From contig NZ_CP032549.1 in NCBI RefSeq assembly GCF_012221945.1, positions 2,418,001-2,482,000 of the forward strand: a DNA stretch of 64,000 bases, read 5' to 3'. The DNA comes from Glutamicibacter mishrai (lineage in GTDB: Bacteria; Actinomycetota; Actinomycetes; Actinomycetales; Micrococcaceae). The position numbers and the translations under genes were made by a program. Positions 44,128 to 54,405 of this stretch are shown here, in pieces. Position 1 is the first letter of the stretch, and every line of letters begins with the position of its first letter. The notes below the pieces were generated by a model. It saw nothing but the letters and a program-made list of their open reading frames with translations. It searched no databases and was not told where the DNA came from.

Positions 44128-45348
44128 ATGGCACTTCCTGAGTCAAAGACTGAAATGAGCCCCAAAGCTCGGCGCACCGCCCTGCTAGGCGCCATGTTCT
44201 TGATGGCCACCAGCGCCATCGGCCCTGGATTCATTACCCAGACCACCGAATTCACAGTGAAAATCGGCGCGGCCTTCGCCTTCGCTATCGTTGTGTCCAT
44301 CCTCGTCGACATCGCGGTACAGTTGAACGTCTGGCGCGTTATTGGCGTCTCGGGCATGCGCGCTCAAGAACTTGGCAATAAGGTTCTACCTGGTGTGGGC
44401 TGGTTCTTGGCAGTCCTTGTCTTCATCGGAGGCATGGTCTTCAATATCGGCAACATCGCCGGTACCGGACTTGGCGTCAACGCAATGCTCGGTGTGGATG
44501 CCAAAATCGGCGGAGTGATCTCAGCTGTCGTCGCCATCCTGATCTTCCTGTCCAAGAAAGCCGGAATGGCTTTGGACCGCATCGTCGTACTGCTCGGTGC
44601 CATCATGATTCTGTTGATGCTCTACGTAGCGATTGTCGCCGCGCCACCTGTTGGCGACGCCCTGCGCAACGTGGTTCTGCCTGAGAAGATCGACTTCCTG
44701 ATTATCACCACCCTGATCGGTGGCACCGTTGGTGGTTACATCACCTACGCTGGTGCGCACCGCATGATTGACTCGGGCACCAGCGGTGTTGAGCACGTCA
44801 AATCAATTTCCAACATCTCGATCTTGGCTATCATCGTCACCGGTGTCATGCGAGTGCTCTTGTTCCTTGCGATCCTCGGCGTTGTTGCCGGCGGCGTGGT
44901 GCTGGCCAGCGATAACAAGGCAGCCGAAGCTTTCGGCCACGCCGCAGGCGATATCGGTATTCGAGCCTTCGGCATCATCCTGTGGGCTGCGGCTCTGACC
45001 AGCGTTATCGGAGCGGCTTATACGTCGGTTTCCTTTGTTACCAAGCGGACCACCTCAGAACGTACCCGCAATTTAATCACCGTCGCCTTCATCGCAGTCT
45101 GCGGCATCATCTACCTGTTCCTGGGCAAGGCGCCAGCTACCTTGCTGATCTTCGCCGGAGCATTCAACGGCCTGATCTTGCCTGTGGGCTTCGCAGTTCT
45201 GCTGTGGGTCGCGTGGCGCCGTCGAGATCTCATGGGCGGTTACAAGTACCCGAAGTTCCTGTTGCTTGTAGGTGTGCTGGCATGGCTGTTGAGCGTGTTC
45301 CTCGGATGGAACTCGTTGGCCGGGCTAGCAGCGCTCTGGCAGGGCTAA
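44128..45348 (+). CDS. NRAMP-like transporter of the pxp locus (YcsG-like)
   Basis: Eleven-helix membrane protein of 406 residues related to NRAMP divalent-metal transporters. The metal-site motifs of true NRAMPs are missing: helix 1 reads AIGPGFITQ instead of DPGN, and helix 6 has YAGAHRMID instead of MPH. Its place beside UPF0317 and PxpABC genes matches Bacillus ycsG. It therefore may carry 5-oxoproline or a related compound instead of metal (inference). Two GntR-type operators lie upstream. Confidence 0.85.
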   Translation: MALPESKTEMSPKARRTALLGAMFLMATSAIGPGFITQTTEFTVKIGAAFAFAIVVSILVDIAVQLNVWRVIGVSGMRAQELGNKVLPGVGWFLAVLVFIGGMVFNIGNIAGTGLGVNAMLGVDAKIGGVISAVVAILIFLSKKAGMALDRIVVLLGAIMILLMLYVAIVAAPPVGDALRNVVLPEKIDFLIITTLIGGTVGGYITYAGAHRMIDSGTSGVEHVKSISNISILAIIVTGVMRVLLFLAILGVVAGGVVLASDNKAAEAFGHAAGDIGIRAFGIILWAAALTSVIGAAYTSVSFVTKRTTSERTRNLITVAFIAVCGIIYLFLGKAPATLLIFAGAFNGLILPVGFAVLLWVAWRRRDLMGGYKYPKFLLLVGVLAWLLSVFLGWNSLAGLAALWQG

Positions 45349-45360
45349 GGCAGGTAGAAC

Positions 45361-46170
45361 GTGAGCAACATCAGTGACATGACCGTGGCCGAACGTTCGG
45401 CATTATCCCCAAGCCAAGCTCGTGAGTTCTTCCGCGAAGGCCAAGTGCTTCCCACTGCTGGAATCAGTGCTGGGTATGCGCAGGCGAACCTCATGATCGT
45501 GCCTAGGGACCTGGCGTTTGATGTTCTGCTTTTTGCCCAGCGTAACCCCAAATCCTGCCCGGTGCTGGGCGTGCTTGAAGCAGGGGAAGTATCCAGCGAA
45601 CTACTGGCTGGCGGAGACATCAGAACCGATGTTCCGAAGTACGTGGTCTATGAAAATGGGGTCAAGGTTGCTGAACTCACCGACCTGACCGAGTATTGGC
45701 GCGATGATTTGGTCACCTTCATCATCGGCTGTTCGTTCACCTTTGAGTCAGCCTTGATGGACAACGGAATCTCCGTCGCCCACATTGATCAAGGCGTCAA
45801 TGTTCCCATGTACAAGACCACGACGCGCAGCTCCACTGCTGGGGCGATCTCCGGCCCAATGGTGGTGTCGATGAGGCCCATTCCGGCGTCACAGGTGGCA
45901 GATGCTGTTCGGATTACCTCGCGATATCCAGCGGTGCACGGAGCACCGGTACATATCGGCAATCCGGAAGAGCTGGGAATTACTGACCTGTCGAAACCAG
46001 ACTTTGGTGACGCGGTGAAAATTCCCGAAGGTAGTATTCCGGTGTTCTGGGCTTGCGGCGTCACGCCACAAGCAGCTGTCATGGAGTCGAAGCCATCGCT
46101 GGCCATCGGGCATGCACCTGGCCACATGCTGATCACCGACATCAAAGATGCACAATATCAGGTGCCATAA
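45361..46170 (+). CDS. UPF0317/DUF1445 family protein (YcsI-like)
   Basis: Protein of 269 residues, UPF0317 family, often labelled putative hydro-lyase. Signatures are ARxFFREGQVLPTAGISAGYAQANL, YWRDDLVTFIIGCSFTFE and VPMYKTT, then FWACGVTPQAAVMESKPSLAIGHAPGHMLITD. Family members include a domain of mammalian D-glutamate cyclase, which forms 5-oxo-D-proline, fitting the neighbouring 5-oxoprolinase genes. Start is GTG 45361, 12 bp after the transporter stop, so one operon. Confidence 0.87.
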   Translation: MSNISDMTVAERSALSPSQAREFFREGQVLPTAGISAGYAQANLMIVPRDLAFDVLLFAQRNPKSCPVLGVLEAGEVSSELLAGGDIRTDVPKYVVYENGVKVAELTDLTEYWRDDLVTFIIGCSFTFESALMDNGISVAHIDQGVNVPMYKTTTRSSTAGAISGPMVVSMRPIPASQVADAVRITSRYPAVHGAPVHIGNPEELGITDLSKPDFGDAVKIPEGSIPVFWACGVTPQAAVMESKPSLAIGHAPGHMLITDIKDAQYQVP

Positions 46171-46175
46171 CAGCG

Positions 46176-46221
46176 AAGTGCTGCGGTGTTCATCCCTTGA
46201 GGGAAGGACACCGCAGCGCTT
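46176..46221. terminator. Hairpin between convergent genes
   Basis: Arms AAGTGCTGCGGTGT and ACACCGCAGCGCTT (one mismatch or wobble) enclose a smaller hairpin (TCCCTTGAGGGA). It lies between the UPF0317 and deaminase stop codons. No long T-run. Confidence 0.55.
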
Positions 46222-46241
46222 AGTTAAGCCGCAAATCGTCT

Positions 46242-47231
46242 TTAGCGTTGGCTAACCCAAGCCTCTACTTCCGCCAGCCGCTCGCTCTTCGCAGAATCGT
46301 CAATGAATGAAGATTCAAAAGAATTTCGGGCCAACCGTGCCAATTGCTCGGTGCTGAAATTGAAAGCTTTCATCAGTGAAGCGAAGTTGGCGTCCATGTA
46401 CCCGCCGAAATACGCCGGATCATCGGAATGCACCGAAACCTTCAGCCCCGCCTCAAGCATGGATGGCAATGGGTGATCCGCCATGGTGTCCACCGCACGC
46501 AGACGAATATTTGACAGCGGGCAGACGGTCAGCGGCATCTGTTCTGCAACGAGCCGCTGCACCAGCTTCTCATCATCCAAGCAACGAATTCCATGATCCA
46601 CTCGCTCCACCTTGAGCAGATCCAAAGCCTGCCAAATGTAGTCGGCTGGGCCTTCTTCGCCGGCATGGGCGACAACGTGCAAGCCATGCTCGCGGGCTAA
46701 GTCGAAAACTTCAACAAAGAGTTCTGGTGGGAATCCCAGTTCGGAGGAGTCCAGTCCGATGCCATCGATTTCGTGCTTCTGCGCGATCATCAGGCGCAAG
46801 AGCTCCAACGCTTCGCTGGCCGGTGCATGACGCCAGAAGCAGGCGATGAGTTTGTGCGAGATTCCCCAGCGATCTTGTGCTTCGCTCAACGCGTCACGAA
46901 TACCCGCGATGACATCGCGCAGGTCCATGCCGCGCTCTACATGGGCTTGGGGGTCAAAGAATAATTCCACGTGGCGCACGCCGGAAGCGTGTGCGCGCTG
47001 CAAGTAGGCCATGGTGATTTCGTAGAAATCCTCGCGGGTGCGAAGTACCAGCATGTTGGCGTAGAACAGGTCAAGGAATGACTGCAGGTTGCTGAACTCG
47101 TACTGCGCCCGCAGCTCGTCGATTGAGCTGTAAGGCAGATCAATTGAATGCTTGTCGGCCAGCGACATGATCATCTCGGGCTCTAGAGTTCCTTCGAGAT
47201 GGATATGTAATTCGGCAACGGGCAAGTTCAC
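46242..47231 (-). CDS. Adenine/adenosine deaminase
   Basis: Zinc amidohydrolase of 329 residues. Motifs: AELHIHLEGTLEP (metal His pair), VVAHAGEEGPADYIW (His and catalytic Glu), DHGIRC, and HSDDPAYFGGYMDANF. The signatures SSELGFPPELF and SDDPAYFGGY are those of the adenine deaminase branch, so adenine to hypoxanthine is likelier than adenosine to inosine. Start is GTG 47231 (AAAGG upstream). It is the same strand as, but 383 bp from, the gntR gene, so probably a separate unit. Confidence 0.88.
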   Translation of the reverse strand: MNLPVAELHIHLEGTLEPEMIMSLADKHSIDLPYSSIDELRAQYEFSNLQSFLDLFYANMLVLRTREDFYEITMAYLQRAHASGVRHVELFFDPQAHVERGMDLRDVIAGIRDALSEAQDRWGISHKLIACFWRHAPASEALELLRLMIAQKHEIDGIGLDSSELGFPPELFVEVFDLAREHGLHVVAHAGEEGPADYIWQALDLLKVERVDHGIRCLDDEKLVQRLVAEQMPLTVCPLSNIRLRAVDTMADHPLPSMLEAGLKVSVHSDDPAYFGGYMDANFASLMKAFNFSTEQLARLARNSFESSFIDDSAKSERLAEVEAWVSQR

Positions 47232-47456
47232 AGGGCGGAACCTTTCAGCAACGACTAGAGGGTGCGGTCCCTGGTCTAGCCAGGAACGCGCAAGATTGCC
47301 TTAAACCATACGCCGACAAGCTAGGTACAGGCAGGTCGAAATAACAAACGTGCAGCCAACTTAGCAGGTGAATATCCTTGGATTTTCATCATGATGACCC
47401 ATCCGTGAAAAGAACTCATTGCAAGGTACCGGGGCGCTAAAAGTAGCGGAATCACA
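47232..47456. other. Upstream region of the deaminase gene
   Basis: No gene seen. Should hold the promoter of the minus-strand deaminase gene. No GntR-type core was found here. Confidence 0.4.
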
Positions 47457-47612
47457 ATGAATATTTCGACTGTTCGTGCCAGGCCAGTCAGGTCTCATCG
47501 GTCAAGCGCAACGACGGCGGATCAGGCGCAGCGAACTCTGAAGACTCTCAAAGACCAAGATGCCGGTGAGACAGAAATCGCAAGACTGACACGGAGGCGC
47601 AACCGACGCTGA
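47457..47612 (+). CDS. Small basic ORF, unknown
   Basis: A 51-codon frame from ATG 47457 to TGA 47612 encodes a basic, helix-rich peptide (DQAQRTLKTLKDQDAGETEI, ending RLTRRRNRR). It resembles the end of a recombinase-type HTH but no family can be named. No strong ribosome site is seen. It runs head-on into the gntR stop. It may be a relic or chance. Confidence 0.25.
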   Translation: MNISTVRARPVRSHRSSATTADQAQRTLKTLKDQDAGETEIARLTRRRNRR

Positions 47613-47614
47613 CG

Positions 47615-48292
47615 CTAATCGGATGCCTTGTTGATGTGTTCGAGCAACTCCGCTTCAGCCTTGTCCAAGTACCCGCGCAGGGCCGTGGCTGCTTCATCGC
47701 GTTGGCCTTTACTCAGTAGATCCACCAAGCGGGCATTTTGCTCCACATAGTGCGAGTGGAAATCAGGGGCGTCACTCATCGCGTGGAAGACCAAACGCAT
47801 TTTGGCCAGCACACGTCCCATGAGCTCTTGGACCAAAGTACTGTCAGAAGATCGAACCAGCTGCTGGTGGAACGCCTGATTGGCGCTGGCCATCCGGGGA
47901 ATGTCCTTAGCTGCCAAAGCCGCGCGAGCTTCAACAATGATCTTGCCCAGCTGCTCCAAATCCAGTTCTGGACCCCAAGCCAGGCAAGCAGGCTCAATGG
48001 TGCGTCGCACCGCATAGATTTCTCGCACATCATCAGCATCTGGAGACGCAACAAAAACCCCACGATTGGGGATTCGGGTGATGATCAGTTCACTGTCGAG
48101 CAGGGTGAAGCTTTCACGCAAGGTATTGCGTGAAAGCCCCAACGACTCCGCCAAGGACTGTTCAGACAGTTTGTCTCCGGGCAACAATTCACCTTCGGCG
48201 ATGCGAGTACGCAAAAGGTTTGCGGCCCAAACGCTGCTGTGCGCATGGGGTGCTTTGGCCGGAAGCTTGGAGACATTGCTGCTGGATTTCAT
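47615..48292 (-). CDS. GntR-family (FCD) regulator of the pxp locus
   Basis: Regulator of 225 residues. Winged HTH: LLRTRIAEGELLPGDKLSEQSLAESLGLSRNTLRESFTLLDSELIITRIPNRGVFV. The C-terminal FCD domain has EIYAVRRTIEPACL, FHQQLVRSSDS, and a late His region (HSHYVEQNARLVDLL) that bind metal and effector. It is the last gene of the minus-strand pxpA-pxpBC-accC-gntR run, 52 bp after the carboxylase gene. The three TTGTTCAACAA palindromes around the locus are its likely operators. Confidence 0.9.
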   Translation of the reverse strand: MKSSSNVSKLPAKAPHAHSSVWAANLLRTRIAEGELLPGDKLSEQSLAESLGLSRNTLRESFTLLDSELIITRIPNRGVFVASPDADDVREIYAVRRTIEPACLAWGPELDLEQLGKIIVEARAALAAKDIPRMASANQAFHQQLVRSSDSTLVQELMGRVLAKMRLVFHAMSDAPDFHSHYVEQNARLVDLLSKGQRDEAATALRGYLDKAEAELLEHINKASD

Positions 48293-48344
48293 TAGTCCAA
48301 TTTATCCCAACTCGTTGCCCGAAATAGAACGGACGGAGGTCCAA

Positions 48345-50084
48345 TTACTGGATACTGCCCAGCGCGTCGGAACGACGTACCGCGGCCCCCACCTCGATAC
48401 TGCCTGCAGTGAAAACTCCATCGCGATGGGCTGCTACGGCAGACTCCATTTTCATGGCTTCAACTACAGCGACAGTCTGTCCCTTGGAAACGGCCTCACC
48501 GTCTTCGACAGCAAAGCGCACGAGATTGCCATCCATTGGGCTGAGCACAGAAGCAGCATCTTGCTCTACAGCATCCTGGTTCTGAGTCGCCTGGGAAGAA
48601 CCAGCACCCGATGGGTTGCGCAAAGCGTTAGTGAGAGCAGCGGGTAATCCTAGCTGGACCGACTTGCCGTCGAGCTCAATGGTGATCGTTTCCCGGCTGG
48701 TATCTCGCTGGTCAAGATCCATCTCATCGCTGGCCTCGACTTCATTGAGGAATTCGTCCTCAATCCAAGTCGTGTAGACCTTCAGCTTTTCCCCATTAAA
48801 GTCTTCGTGGTCGATCACCGCGCGGTGGAACGGCAGGACCGTCGGAACACCAGCAATGGTGATCTCTTCCAGTGCCAAGCGGGCTCGACGCAACGCCTGA
48901 TTGCGGTCGGCTCCGTGCACAATCAGCTTGGCAATCATTGAATCGTAGAACGGTGGAATGACCGAACCGCTGCGAACACCAGAATCGATACGCACCCCGG
49001 CGCCCGTGGGTGCCTCGAAGCGCTCTACGGTGCCTGGAGCTGGAAGGAATCCGCGGGCAGGGTCCTCGGCGTTGATACGGAATTCAAAGGCATGGCCCTG
49101 AGGAGTTGGGTCTTCGCTCAGTGATAGCGGCAAGCCATCAGCGATGCGGAACTGCTCTGCCACCAAATCCACGCCAGCGGTTTCTTCGGTGATCGGGTGT
49201 TCCACCTGCAAACGGGTATTGACCTCCAAGAAGGAGATCAGGCCGTCTTGGGCAACCAGATACTCGACGGTGCCGGCGCCAACGTAGCCAGCTTCCTTGC
49301 AGATCGCCTTCGCCGATTCGTGGATGCGGGTTCGCTGCTCATCGCTGAGGAACGGCGCCGGTGCTTCCTCCACCAACTTCTGGTGACGGCGCTGCAACGA
49401 GCAATCGCGGGTACCCACGACGACAACATTGCCGTGGGTATCGGCCAACACCTGTGCCTCAACATGTCGTGGTTTGGACAGGAATCGCTCCACGAAGCAT
49501 TCACCGCGGCCAAAAGCCACGGTGGCTTCACGGGTAGCCGATTCGAAGGCTTCGGAGATCTCATCGAGCGAATACGCGATCTTGATGCCGCGGCCGCCAC
49601 CACCAAAGGCCGCCTTGATAGCTACGGGCACACCATACTCTTCGGCGAAGGCACGAACCTCTGCAGCATTTTCGGCAGGACCATCGGTGCCCGGAGCCAA
49701 TGGTGCCCCGGCACGAACGGCGATCTGACGAGCGGTGACCTTATTGCCCAGTTCCTCAATGGCCTGCGGCGAGGGACCGATCCATTTCATCCCAGCGTCA
49801 ATCACCGCCTGGGCAAAGTTGGCGTTCTCCGAAAGGAAACCATAGCCAGGGTGTACCGCGTCGGCCCCGGAGCGCTGGGCGATCTCAATGATCTTCTCGA
49901 TATTCAAGTAGGTGTCAGCGCCGGTGGATCCATGCAACGGGTAGGCCTCGTCGGCACGCCGTACGTGCAAGGCGTCGGCGTCTGGGTCCGAGTAGATAGC
50001 TACGGAACTAATATTTGCGTCAGTGGCCGCCCGGGCAATGCGAACTGCGATTTCGCCGCGGTTGGCGATCAGTACCTTTTTCAT
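48345..50084 (-). CDS. Biotin carboxylase with fused biotin carrier domain
   Basis: Protein of 579 residues. The biotin carboxylase part (1-445) has [37 protein letters not shown] (ATP loop), [11 protein letters not shown] and [17 protein letters not shown] linker leads to a biotinyl domain near the C-terminus with the lysine in VEAMKMES. No carboxyltransferase gene is in the operon. Such proteins often accompany pxpABC, where a role in 5-oxoproline use is likely but unproven. Starts 15 bp after pxpBC, same operon. Confidence 0.9.
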   Translation of the reverse strand: MKKVLIANRGEIAVRIARAATDANISSVAIYSDPDADALHVRRADEAYPLHGSTGADTYLNIEKIIEIAQRSGADAVHPGYGFLSENANFAQAVIDAGMKWIGPSPQAIEELGNKVTARQIAVRAGAPLAPGTDGPAENAAEVRAFAEEYGVPVAIKAAFGGGGRGIKIAYSLDEISEAFESATREATVAFGRGECFVERFLSKPRHVEAQVLADTHGNVVVVGTRDCSLQRRHQKLVEEAPAPFLSDEQRTRIHESAKAICKEAGYVGAGTVEYLVAQDGLISFLEVNTRLQVEHPITEETAGVDLVAEQFRIADGLPLSLSEDPTPQGHAFEFRINAEDPARGFLPAPGTVERFEAPTGAGVRIDSGVRSGSVIPPFYDSMIAKLIVHGADRNQALRRARLALEEITIAGVPTVLPFHRAVIDHEDFNGEKLKVYTTWIEDEFLNEVEASDEMDLDQRDTSRETITIELDGKSVQLGLPAALTNALRNPSGAGSSQATQNQDAVEQDAASVLSPMDGNLVRFAVEDGEAVSKGQTVAVVEAMKMESAVAAHRDGVFTAGSIEVGAAVRRSDALGSIQ

Positions 50085-50099
50085 GACAATCCTAAGAAG

Positions 50100-51698
50100 T
50101 TACTTGGCCGTCAAAGCGGCGGGGGACTGGAGGACAAATCGAATCTTGCTTCCCGGGGGAAGCTGCGCTGCAGCGCTGAGGTCTTCAGCGATCACCGTGG
50201 CGATCACCGGGTAGCCGCCGGTGACCGGATGATCAGCGAGGAAGAGCACCGGAAGGCCCGACGGTGGAACCTGCAAGGAGCCTCTGGCGACACCTTCACT
50301 GGCGAGCTCCCCGGAGAGAACACGCTGTAAGGGCTGCTGGTCGGTCGACAAGCGGATGCCCACTCGGTTCGACTCGCTGGTGACATCCCAGAGCTGTTCG
50401 GTCAGCTGTTGCACCCCGGATGGGCCAAACCACTCGGTGCGAGGTCCGGCGATCACCCTGAGCTGGTACACCCCTTGGTCATCGGGTATCGGTAGCGTGC
50501 TCGGCTGCGGATTGCCGACTATACGCCCGACCATTGGTTGCCTGACCGGAATGACGGATCCGGAAACCAACGGATCGGGGCCAACCCCAGAGAGTGTGTC
50601 GGTGGACAGGGAACCCAGAACCGGTGTGAGCGCAATAGTTCCACGCACAGCGAGGTAGCTGCGCAACCCCAGTCCGTCGGGCTCCACGCTCAGGCGCTCG
50701 CCGTGCAGCAGTGCAAAGGGAGCATTGCTGGCGACCTGCCGTGGAGTGCGTAGCTGGTCATCCTCAGCCGGGGTAATCCACAGCTGCGCTTGCGCCCCGG
50801 TATGTGCCAAAACTTGATCGCCGCTGGTTTCGAGGGTGATGCGGCTGCCGAGATTTTCAATGACTGCCTGGCCTGCCGGGTTGCCGACGAGCCGATTGGC
50901 TTGGCTGAATGCGGTGGGGTCCGCTGCTCCGGCGACGCCGACACCGAGGTTTCCGTAACCGATGCGTCCGGCATCCTGGAGCAGGGACTGCAGGCCGGCA
51001 TCGATGATTGTCAGGCCACCGTCATGTGCCTGCGCTGGCGCTTCTTCTCGTGCGGCGGGCACCTGGCTCACCGACAACTTCTGGGTAGCCGGGACGAACT
51101 GCACTGTATCTTGTGGCCGGATCAACGCAGGATTTTCGCGCTGTAGATCCCACATTTGCAGATCGGTATGACCGATCAACTGCCAACCACCGGGGGATTG
51201 GCGCGGATAAACAGCCGAGTACTCGCCTGCCAGGGCCACTGCTCCGGCGGGCACTTTGGTGCGCGGGGAGTCACGGCGGGGGACATTCAAGACGTGGTTT
51301 TCACCGAGAAGATAGGCGAAGCCGGGAGCGAATCCGCCAAATACTGCACGCCATTTCTGGCTTGTATGGGCATTGATGACTGCTTCGGTGCTCAGTCCGG
51401 TCAGCTCGGCGACTGCCGACAGATCCTCACCATCATAATGAACCGGTACTTCTACCAGCTTGCCCGCGTCCTGAACCGCAGAAGCTACTTCAAGTTCTGG
51501 CAATGCTGCAAAGGCTCGTTCGGCGCTCTGCGGCGAATCGAACTTCAGCAATACTGTCTGGGCAGCTGCCAAGAGATCGCGCTGCCCGGATAGGGGAGCA
51601 GATTCCAAAGCGGCATTGAGTGCCAGGACGGCATCGAGTGAGTCTAGGTCGACGAGCAGATCATTGGATCCAGCCCGGTGGATGGCGCGGATGCTCAC
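50100..51698 (-). CDS. 5-oxoprolinase subunits B and C fused
   Basis: Fusion of 532 residues. Residues 1-205 are PxpB/KipI-like ([52 protein letters not shown]). After a linker, about 225-525 are PxpC/KipA-like ([39 protein letters not shown], ending [25 protein letters not shown]). With PxpA these make the ATP-dependent prokaryotic 5-oxoprolinase that opens 5-oxoproline to glutamate. Overlaps pxpA by 4 bp. Confidence 0.93.
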   Translation of the reverse strand: MSIRAIHRAGSNDLLVDLDSLDAVLALNAALESAPLSGQRDLLAAAQTVLLKFDSPQSAERAFAALPELEVASAVQDAGKLVEVPVHYDGEDLSAVAELTGLSTEAVINAHTSQKWRAVFGGFAPGFAYLLGENHVLNVPRRDSPRTKVPAGAVALAGEYSAVYPRQSPGGWQLIGHTDLQMWDLQRENPALIRPQDTVQFVPATQKLSVSQVPAAREEAPAQAHDGGLTIIDAGLQSLLQDAGRIGYGNLGVGVAGAADPTAFSQANRLVGNPAGQAVIENLGSRITLETSGDQVLAHTGAQAQLWITPAEDDQLRTPRQVASNAPFALLHGERLSVEPDGLGLRSYLAVRGTIALTPVLGSLSTDTLSGVGPDPLVSGSVIPVRQPMVGRIVGNPQPSTLPIPDDQGVYQLRVIAGPRTEWFGPSGVQQLTEQLWDVTSESNRVGIRLSTDQQPLQRVLSGELASEGVARGSLQVPPSGLPVLFLADHPVTGGYPVIATVIAEDLSAAAQLPPGSKIRFVLQSPAALTAK

Positions 51699-52453
51699 GC
51701 GAAGCTCCGGATCTGCACTCCGGCGTTTTCCAATCCGGCGCGGACAGCACGAGCCATGGCGACAGCGCCGGCGGTATCGCCGTGAAGGCAGATGCTTTCG
51801 GCAGGCATGGTGATGGTGCTGCCATCAACCGCGACGATGGTTCCTTCGGTGGCCAGACGGATCATGTTTTGGGTGACCGCTTCGGGGTCATGCAGTACAG
51901 CGTTGGCTTCGCGGCGGGAGACCAAGGTGCCATCGGGGTTGTAATTGCGGTCGGCAAAAGCTTCGGCCACGCCGCGCAGTCCGGCGGTCTCGGCCTTGCG
52001 CAGGGCAACGGATCCAGGCAGGAGCAACACCGGAAGGTCCGTTCCGAAAGCCTTGATGGCATCGATGACCGCTTGGGCATGTACCTCGTGGTGCACGATC
52101 GTGTTGTACAGGGCGCCGTGGGGTTTGACGTACTTGATCTCCGCACCGGCACTGCGGGCCAATGCCTGCAGGGCGCCGAGCTGGTAGAGCACGTCGTCAG
52201 CTAGCTCGGTCGCCGAGCAGTCCAGGAAACGACGGCCGAAGCCGGCCAGATCCCGGTAGCCTACGTGCGCGCCGATGGTGACGTTAGCACTGACGGCATC
52301 GCGGCAGGTTTGTGCGATGGTGCTTGGATCCCCGGCATGGAAACCGCAAGCGATATTTGCAGAGGAGACGGAGGTGAAGATGGCGGCGTCATCGCCCATT
52401 TTCCAGTTGCCGAATGATTCGCCTACGTCGGAATTCAGGTCTATGAATGGCAT
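51695..52453 (-). CDS. pxpA: 5-oxoprolinase subunit A (LamB/YcsF family)
   Basis: Protein of 252 residues, LamB/YcsF family. N-terminal [39 protein letters not shown], then [24 protein letters not shown] and the C-terminal [29 protein letters not shown]. It hydrolyses ATP-activated 5-oxoproline with PxpBC. First gene of the minus-strand operon, 55 bp downstream of a GntR-type operator. Confidence 0.95.
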   Translation of the reverse strand: MPFIDLNSDVGESFGNWKMGDDAAIFTSVSSANIACGFHAGDPSTIAQTCRDAVSANVTIGAHVGYRDLAGFGRRFLDCSATELADDVLYQLGALQALARSAGAEIKYVKPHGALYNTIVHHEVHAQAVIDAIKAFGTDLPVLLLPGSVALRKAETAGLRGVAEAFADRNYNPDGTLVSRREANAVLHDPEAVTQNMIRLATEGTIVAVDGSTITMPAESICLHGDTAGAVAMARAVRAGLENAGVQIRSFA

Positions 52454-52507
52454 TGTGATCCCCGTCTCGTGAACATGTCTTGGTAAAAGAATGCCTTACT
52501 TTCGATA

Positions 52508-52520
52508 ATTGTTCAACAAT
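52508..52520. promoter_or_regulatory. GntR-type operator 3, before pxpA
   Basis: Perfect 13-bp palindrome ATTGTTCAACAAT with the same core as the two sites 8.5 kb away before the NRAMP-like gene. It sits in the pxpA promoter region. Confidence 0.8.
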
Positions 52521-52562
52521 CTGAGAAAGGTTTCGAAAAATACAACGCGCTACCGGGGATGT

Positions 52563-54248
52563 TTAAGACAGGCCTACTGCCTTCCCCTGACCGTCAACAC
52601 CCATGCGCAGGGCAGCCGGCACCTTGGGTAGCCCCGGCATCGTAGTTAATGCTCCGGTAATGGCAACAATGAAGCCCGCGCCGGTTTTGGGAATCAACTC
52701 GCGGATCTGCAGTCTGAATCCTTGTGGGGCGCCGAGCAGTTGAGGATCATCGGAGAAGGAATATTGCGTTTTCGCTATGCAGACCGGCAATCGATCCCAG
52801 CCGTTGGCATGGATCTGCTCCAGCATTCGCTGCGCCTTAACCGAATACTCGACGCCTTCGCCACCGTAGATTTCTTGCGTCAAGGTCAGAATTTTCTCTT
52901 CTACACTTTGATCAAGGTCGTACAGGTGCTTGAAATCCGCAGGGGACTCAATGGCCCGCACTACTGCCTCAGCCAGTGCGCCGGCCCCTGCGCCACCTTG
53001 ACCCCAGACATCGGCCACCGCACAGGCAATTGCATTCTCGTCCGCCCAGTCGGTGACGACCTTGAGCTCAGCCTGTGTGTCCTTGCTGAATTGGTTGATG
53101 CCAATCACCGGTGGGATGCCGAACTTCTTGATGATGGAGGCATGGCGAGCGAGGTTGGGCAATCCGGCGCGCACGGCATCGATGTTCTCGGCACCGAGCT
53201 CTTCTTTAGCAACTCCACCATGCATTTTTAAGGCACGAATGGTCGCGGTGATCACCACGGCGCTCGGGGCGCAATCGGCATAACGAGCCTTGATGTCCAT
53301 GAACTTTTCGGCCCCAAGATCCGTGCCGAAGCCTGCCTCGGTCACCACAATGTCCGCCAGAGATCGAGCAGTGTTGGTGGCGATAGCCGAATTGCACCCG
53401 TGGGCAATGTTGGCGAAGGGCCCACCGTGAATGAACGCTGGGGTGCCGGCGATGCTCTGTACAAGATTCGGTTTGATCGCATCCTTGAGCAGCAACGTCA
53501 AGGCTCCAGCTGCGCCTAAGTCATCGACGGTCACCGGTTTCATCTCGTAGGAATATCCGACGGTCATACGGCCAAGTCGTGCGCGCAAATCTTCAAGACC
53601 GGTGGCTAGGCAGAAGACTGCCATGACTTCTGAGGCTGCGGTAATCTCGAATCCGGTCTCGCGCGGGACACCATCTGTTGGCCCGCCCAGCCCGATCACC
53701 ACGGTGCGCAAGGCGCGATCATTCATATCCAGGACGCGCTTGAAGGTGATGCGTTGCGGGTCGAGGCCCAACTGATTTCCGTGGTGCAGGTGATTATCGA
53801 CCAACGCCATCAGCAGGTTGTTGGCGCTGGTAATGGCGTGGAAGTCCCCGGTGAAATGCAGATTGATTTCATCCATCGGCAGCACCTGCGACTGGCCTCC
53901 GCCGGTGGCCCCGCCCTTCATGCCGAAGCTGGGGCCCACCGAAGGCTCGCGCAGGGCGATCATGGTTTTTGCCCCGGTCGATGCCAAGGCATCGGCCAGG
54001 CCGACCACCATGGTAGTTTTCCCCTCACCGGCGGGAGTCGGAGACATTCCGCTGACCAGGACTACCTGTCCGCGGCGTGTCCTATTTCCCGTGAGTAACG
54101 AGGGATCGACCTTGGCCTTGTAACGTCCGTACGGTTCCACGGCTTCGTGTGGAATTCCCGCATCCGCGGCAATGTCCGCGATGGGCTTGAGCACCGTTCG
54201 TGAAGCGATCGCAAGATCACTCATGTCGGCTTCTGGCGTCGTTGCCAT
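52563..54248 (-). CDS. fhs: Formate-tetrahydrofolate ligase
   Basis: Enzyme of 561 residues making 10-formyl-THF from formate, THF and ATP. Signatures: the ATP loop MSPTPAGEGKTT, REPSVGPSFGMKGGATGGGQSQVLPMDEINLHFTGD (diagnostic), HGGPFANIAHGCNS, TEAGFGTDLGAEKFMDIK. Complete, normal length. The product feeds PurN and PurH. It lies upstream of the pxp operon on the same strand but is separated by the operator region. Confidence 0.97.
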   Translation of the reverse strand: MATTPEADMSDLAIASRTVLKPIADIAADAGIPHEAVEPYGRYKAKVDPSLLTGNRTRRGQVVLVSGMSPTPAGEGKTTMVVGLADALASTGAKTMIALREPSVGPSFGMKGGATGGGQSQVLPMDEINLHFTGDFHAITSANNLLMALVDNHLHHGNQLGLDPQRITFKRVLDMNDRALRTVVIGLGGPTDGVPRETGFEITAASEVMAVFCLATGLEDLRARLGRMTVGYSYEMKPVTVDDLGAAGALTLLLKDAIKPNLVQSIAGTPAFIHGGPFANIAHGCNSAIATNTARSLADIVVTEAGFGTDLGAEKFMDIKARYADCAPSAVVITATIRALKMHGGVAKEELGAENIDAVRAGLPNLARHASIIKKFGIPPVIGINQFSKDTQAELKVVTDWADENAIACAVADVWGQGGAGAGALAEAVVRAIESPADFKHLYDLDQSVEEKILTLTQEIYGGEGVEYSVKAQRMLEQIHANGWDRLPVCIAKTQYSFSDDPQLLGAPQGFRLQIRELIPKTGAGFIVAITGALTTMPGLPKVPAALRMGVDGQGKAVGLS

Positions 54249-54405
54249 GCTGCGTCCTCTCTGCTGACCCGGAGAATCCGGAGTGCGAGGAAGACCAAGG
54301 TCAGTGGTATTCCCCGATGTGCCTTCAAGCTACCACCAGAGGTTCCACCGCCCGAGCAACGTGGCCCGCACTTCGCATCACGAAATGCTCAAGCCCCACC
54401 GGTTT

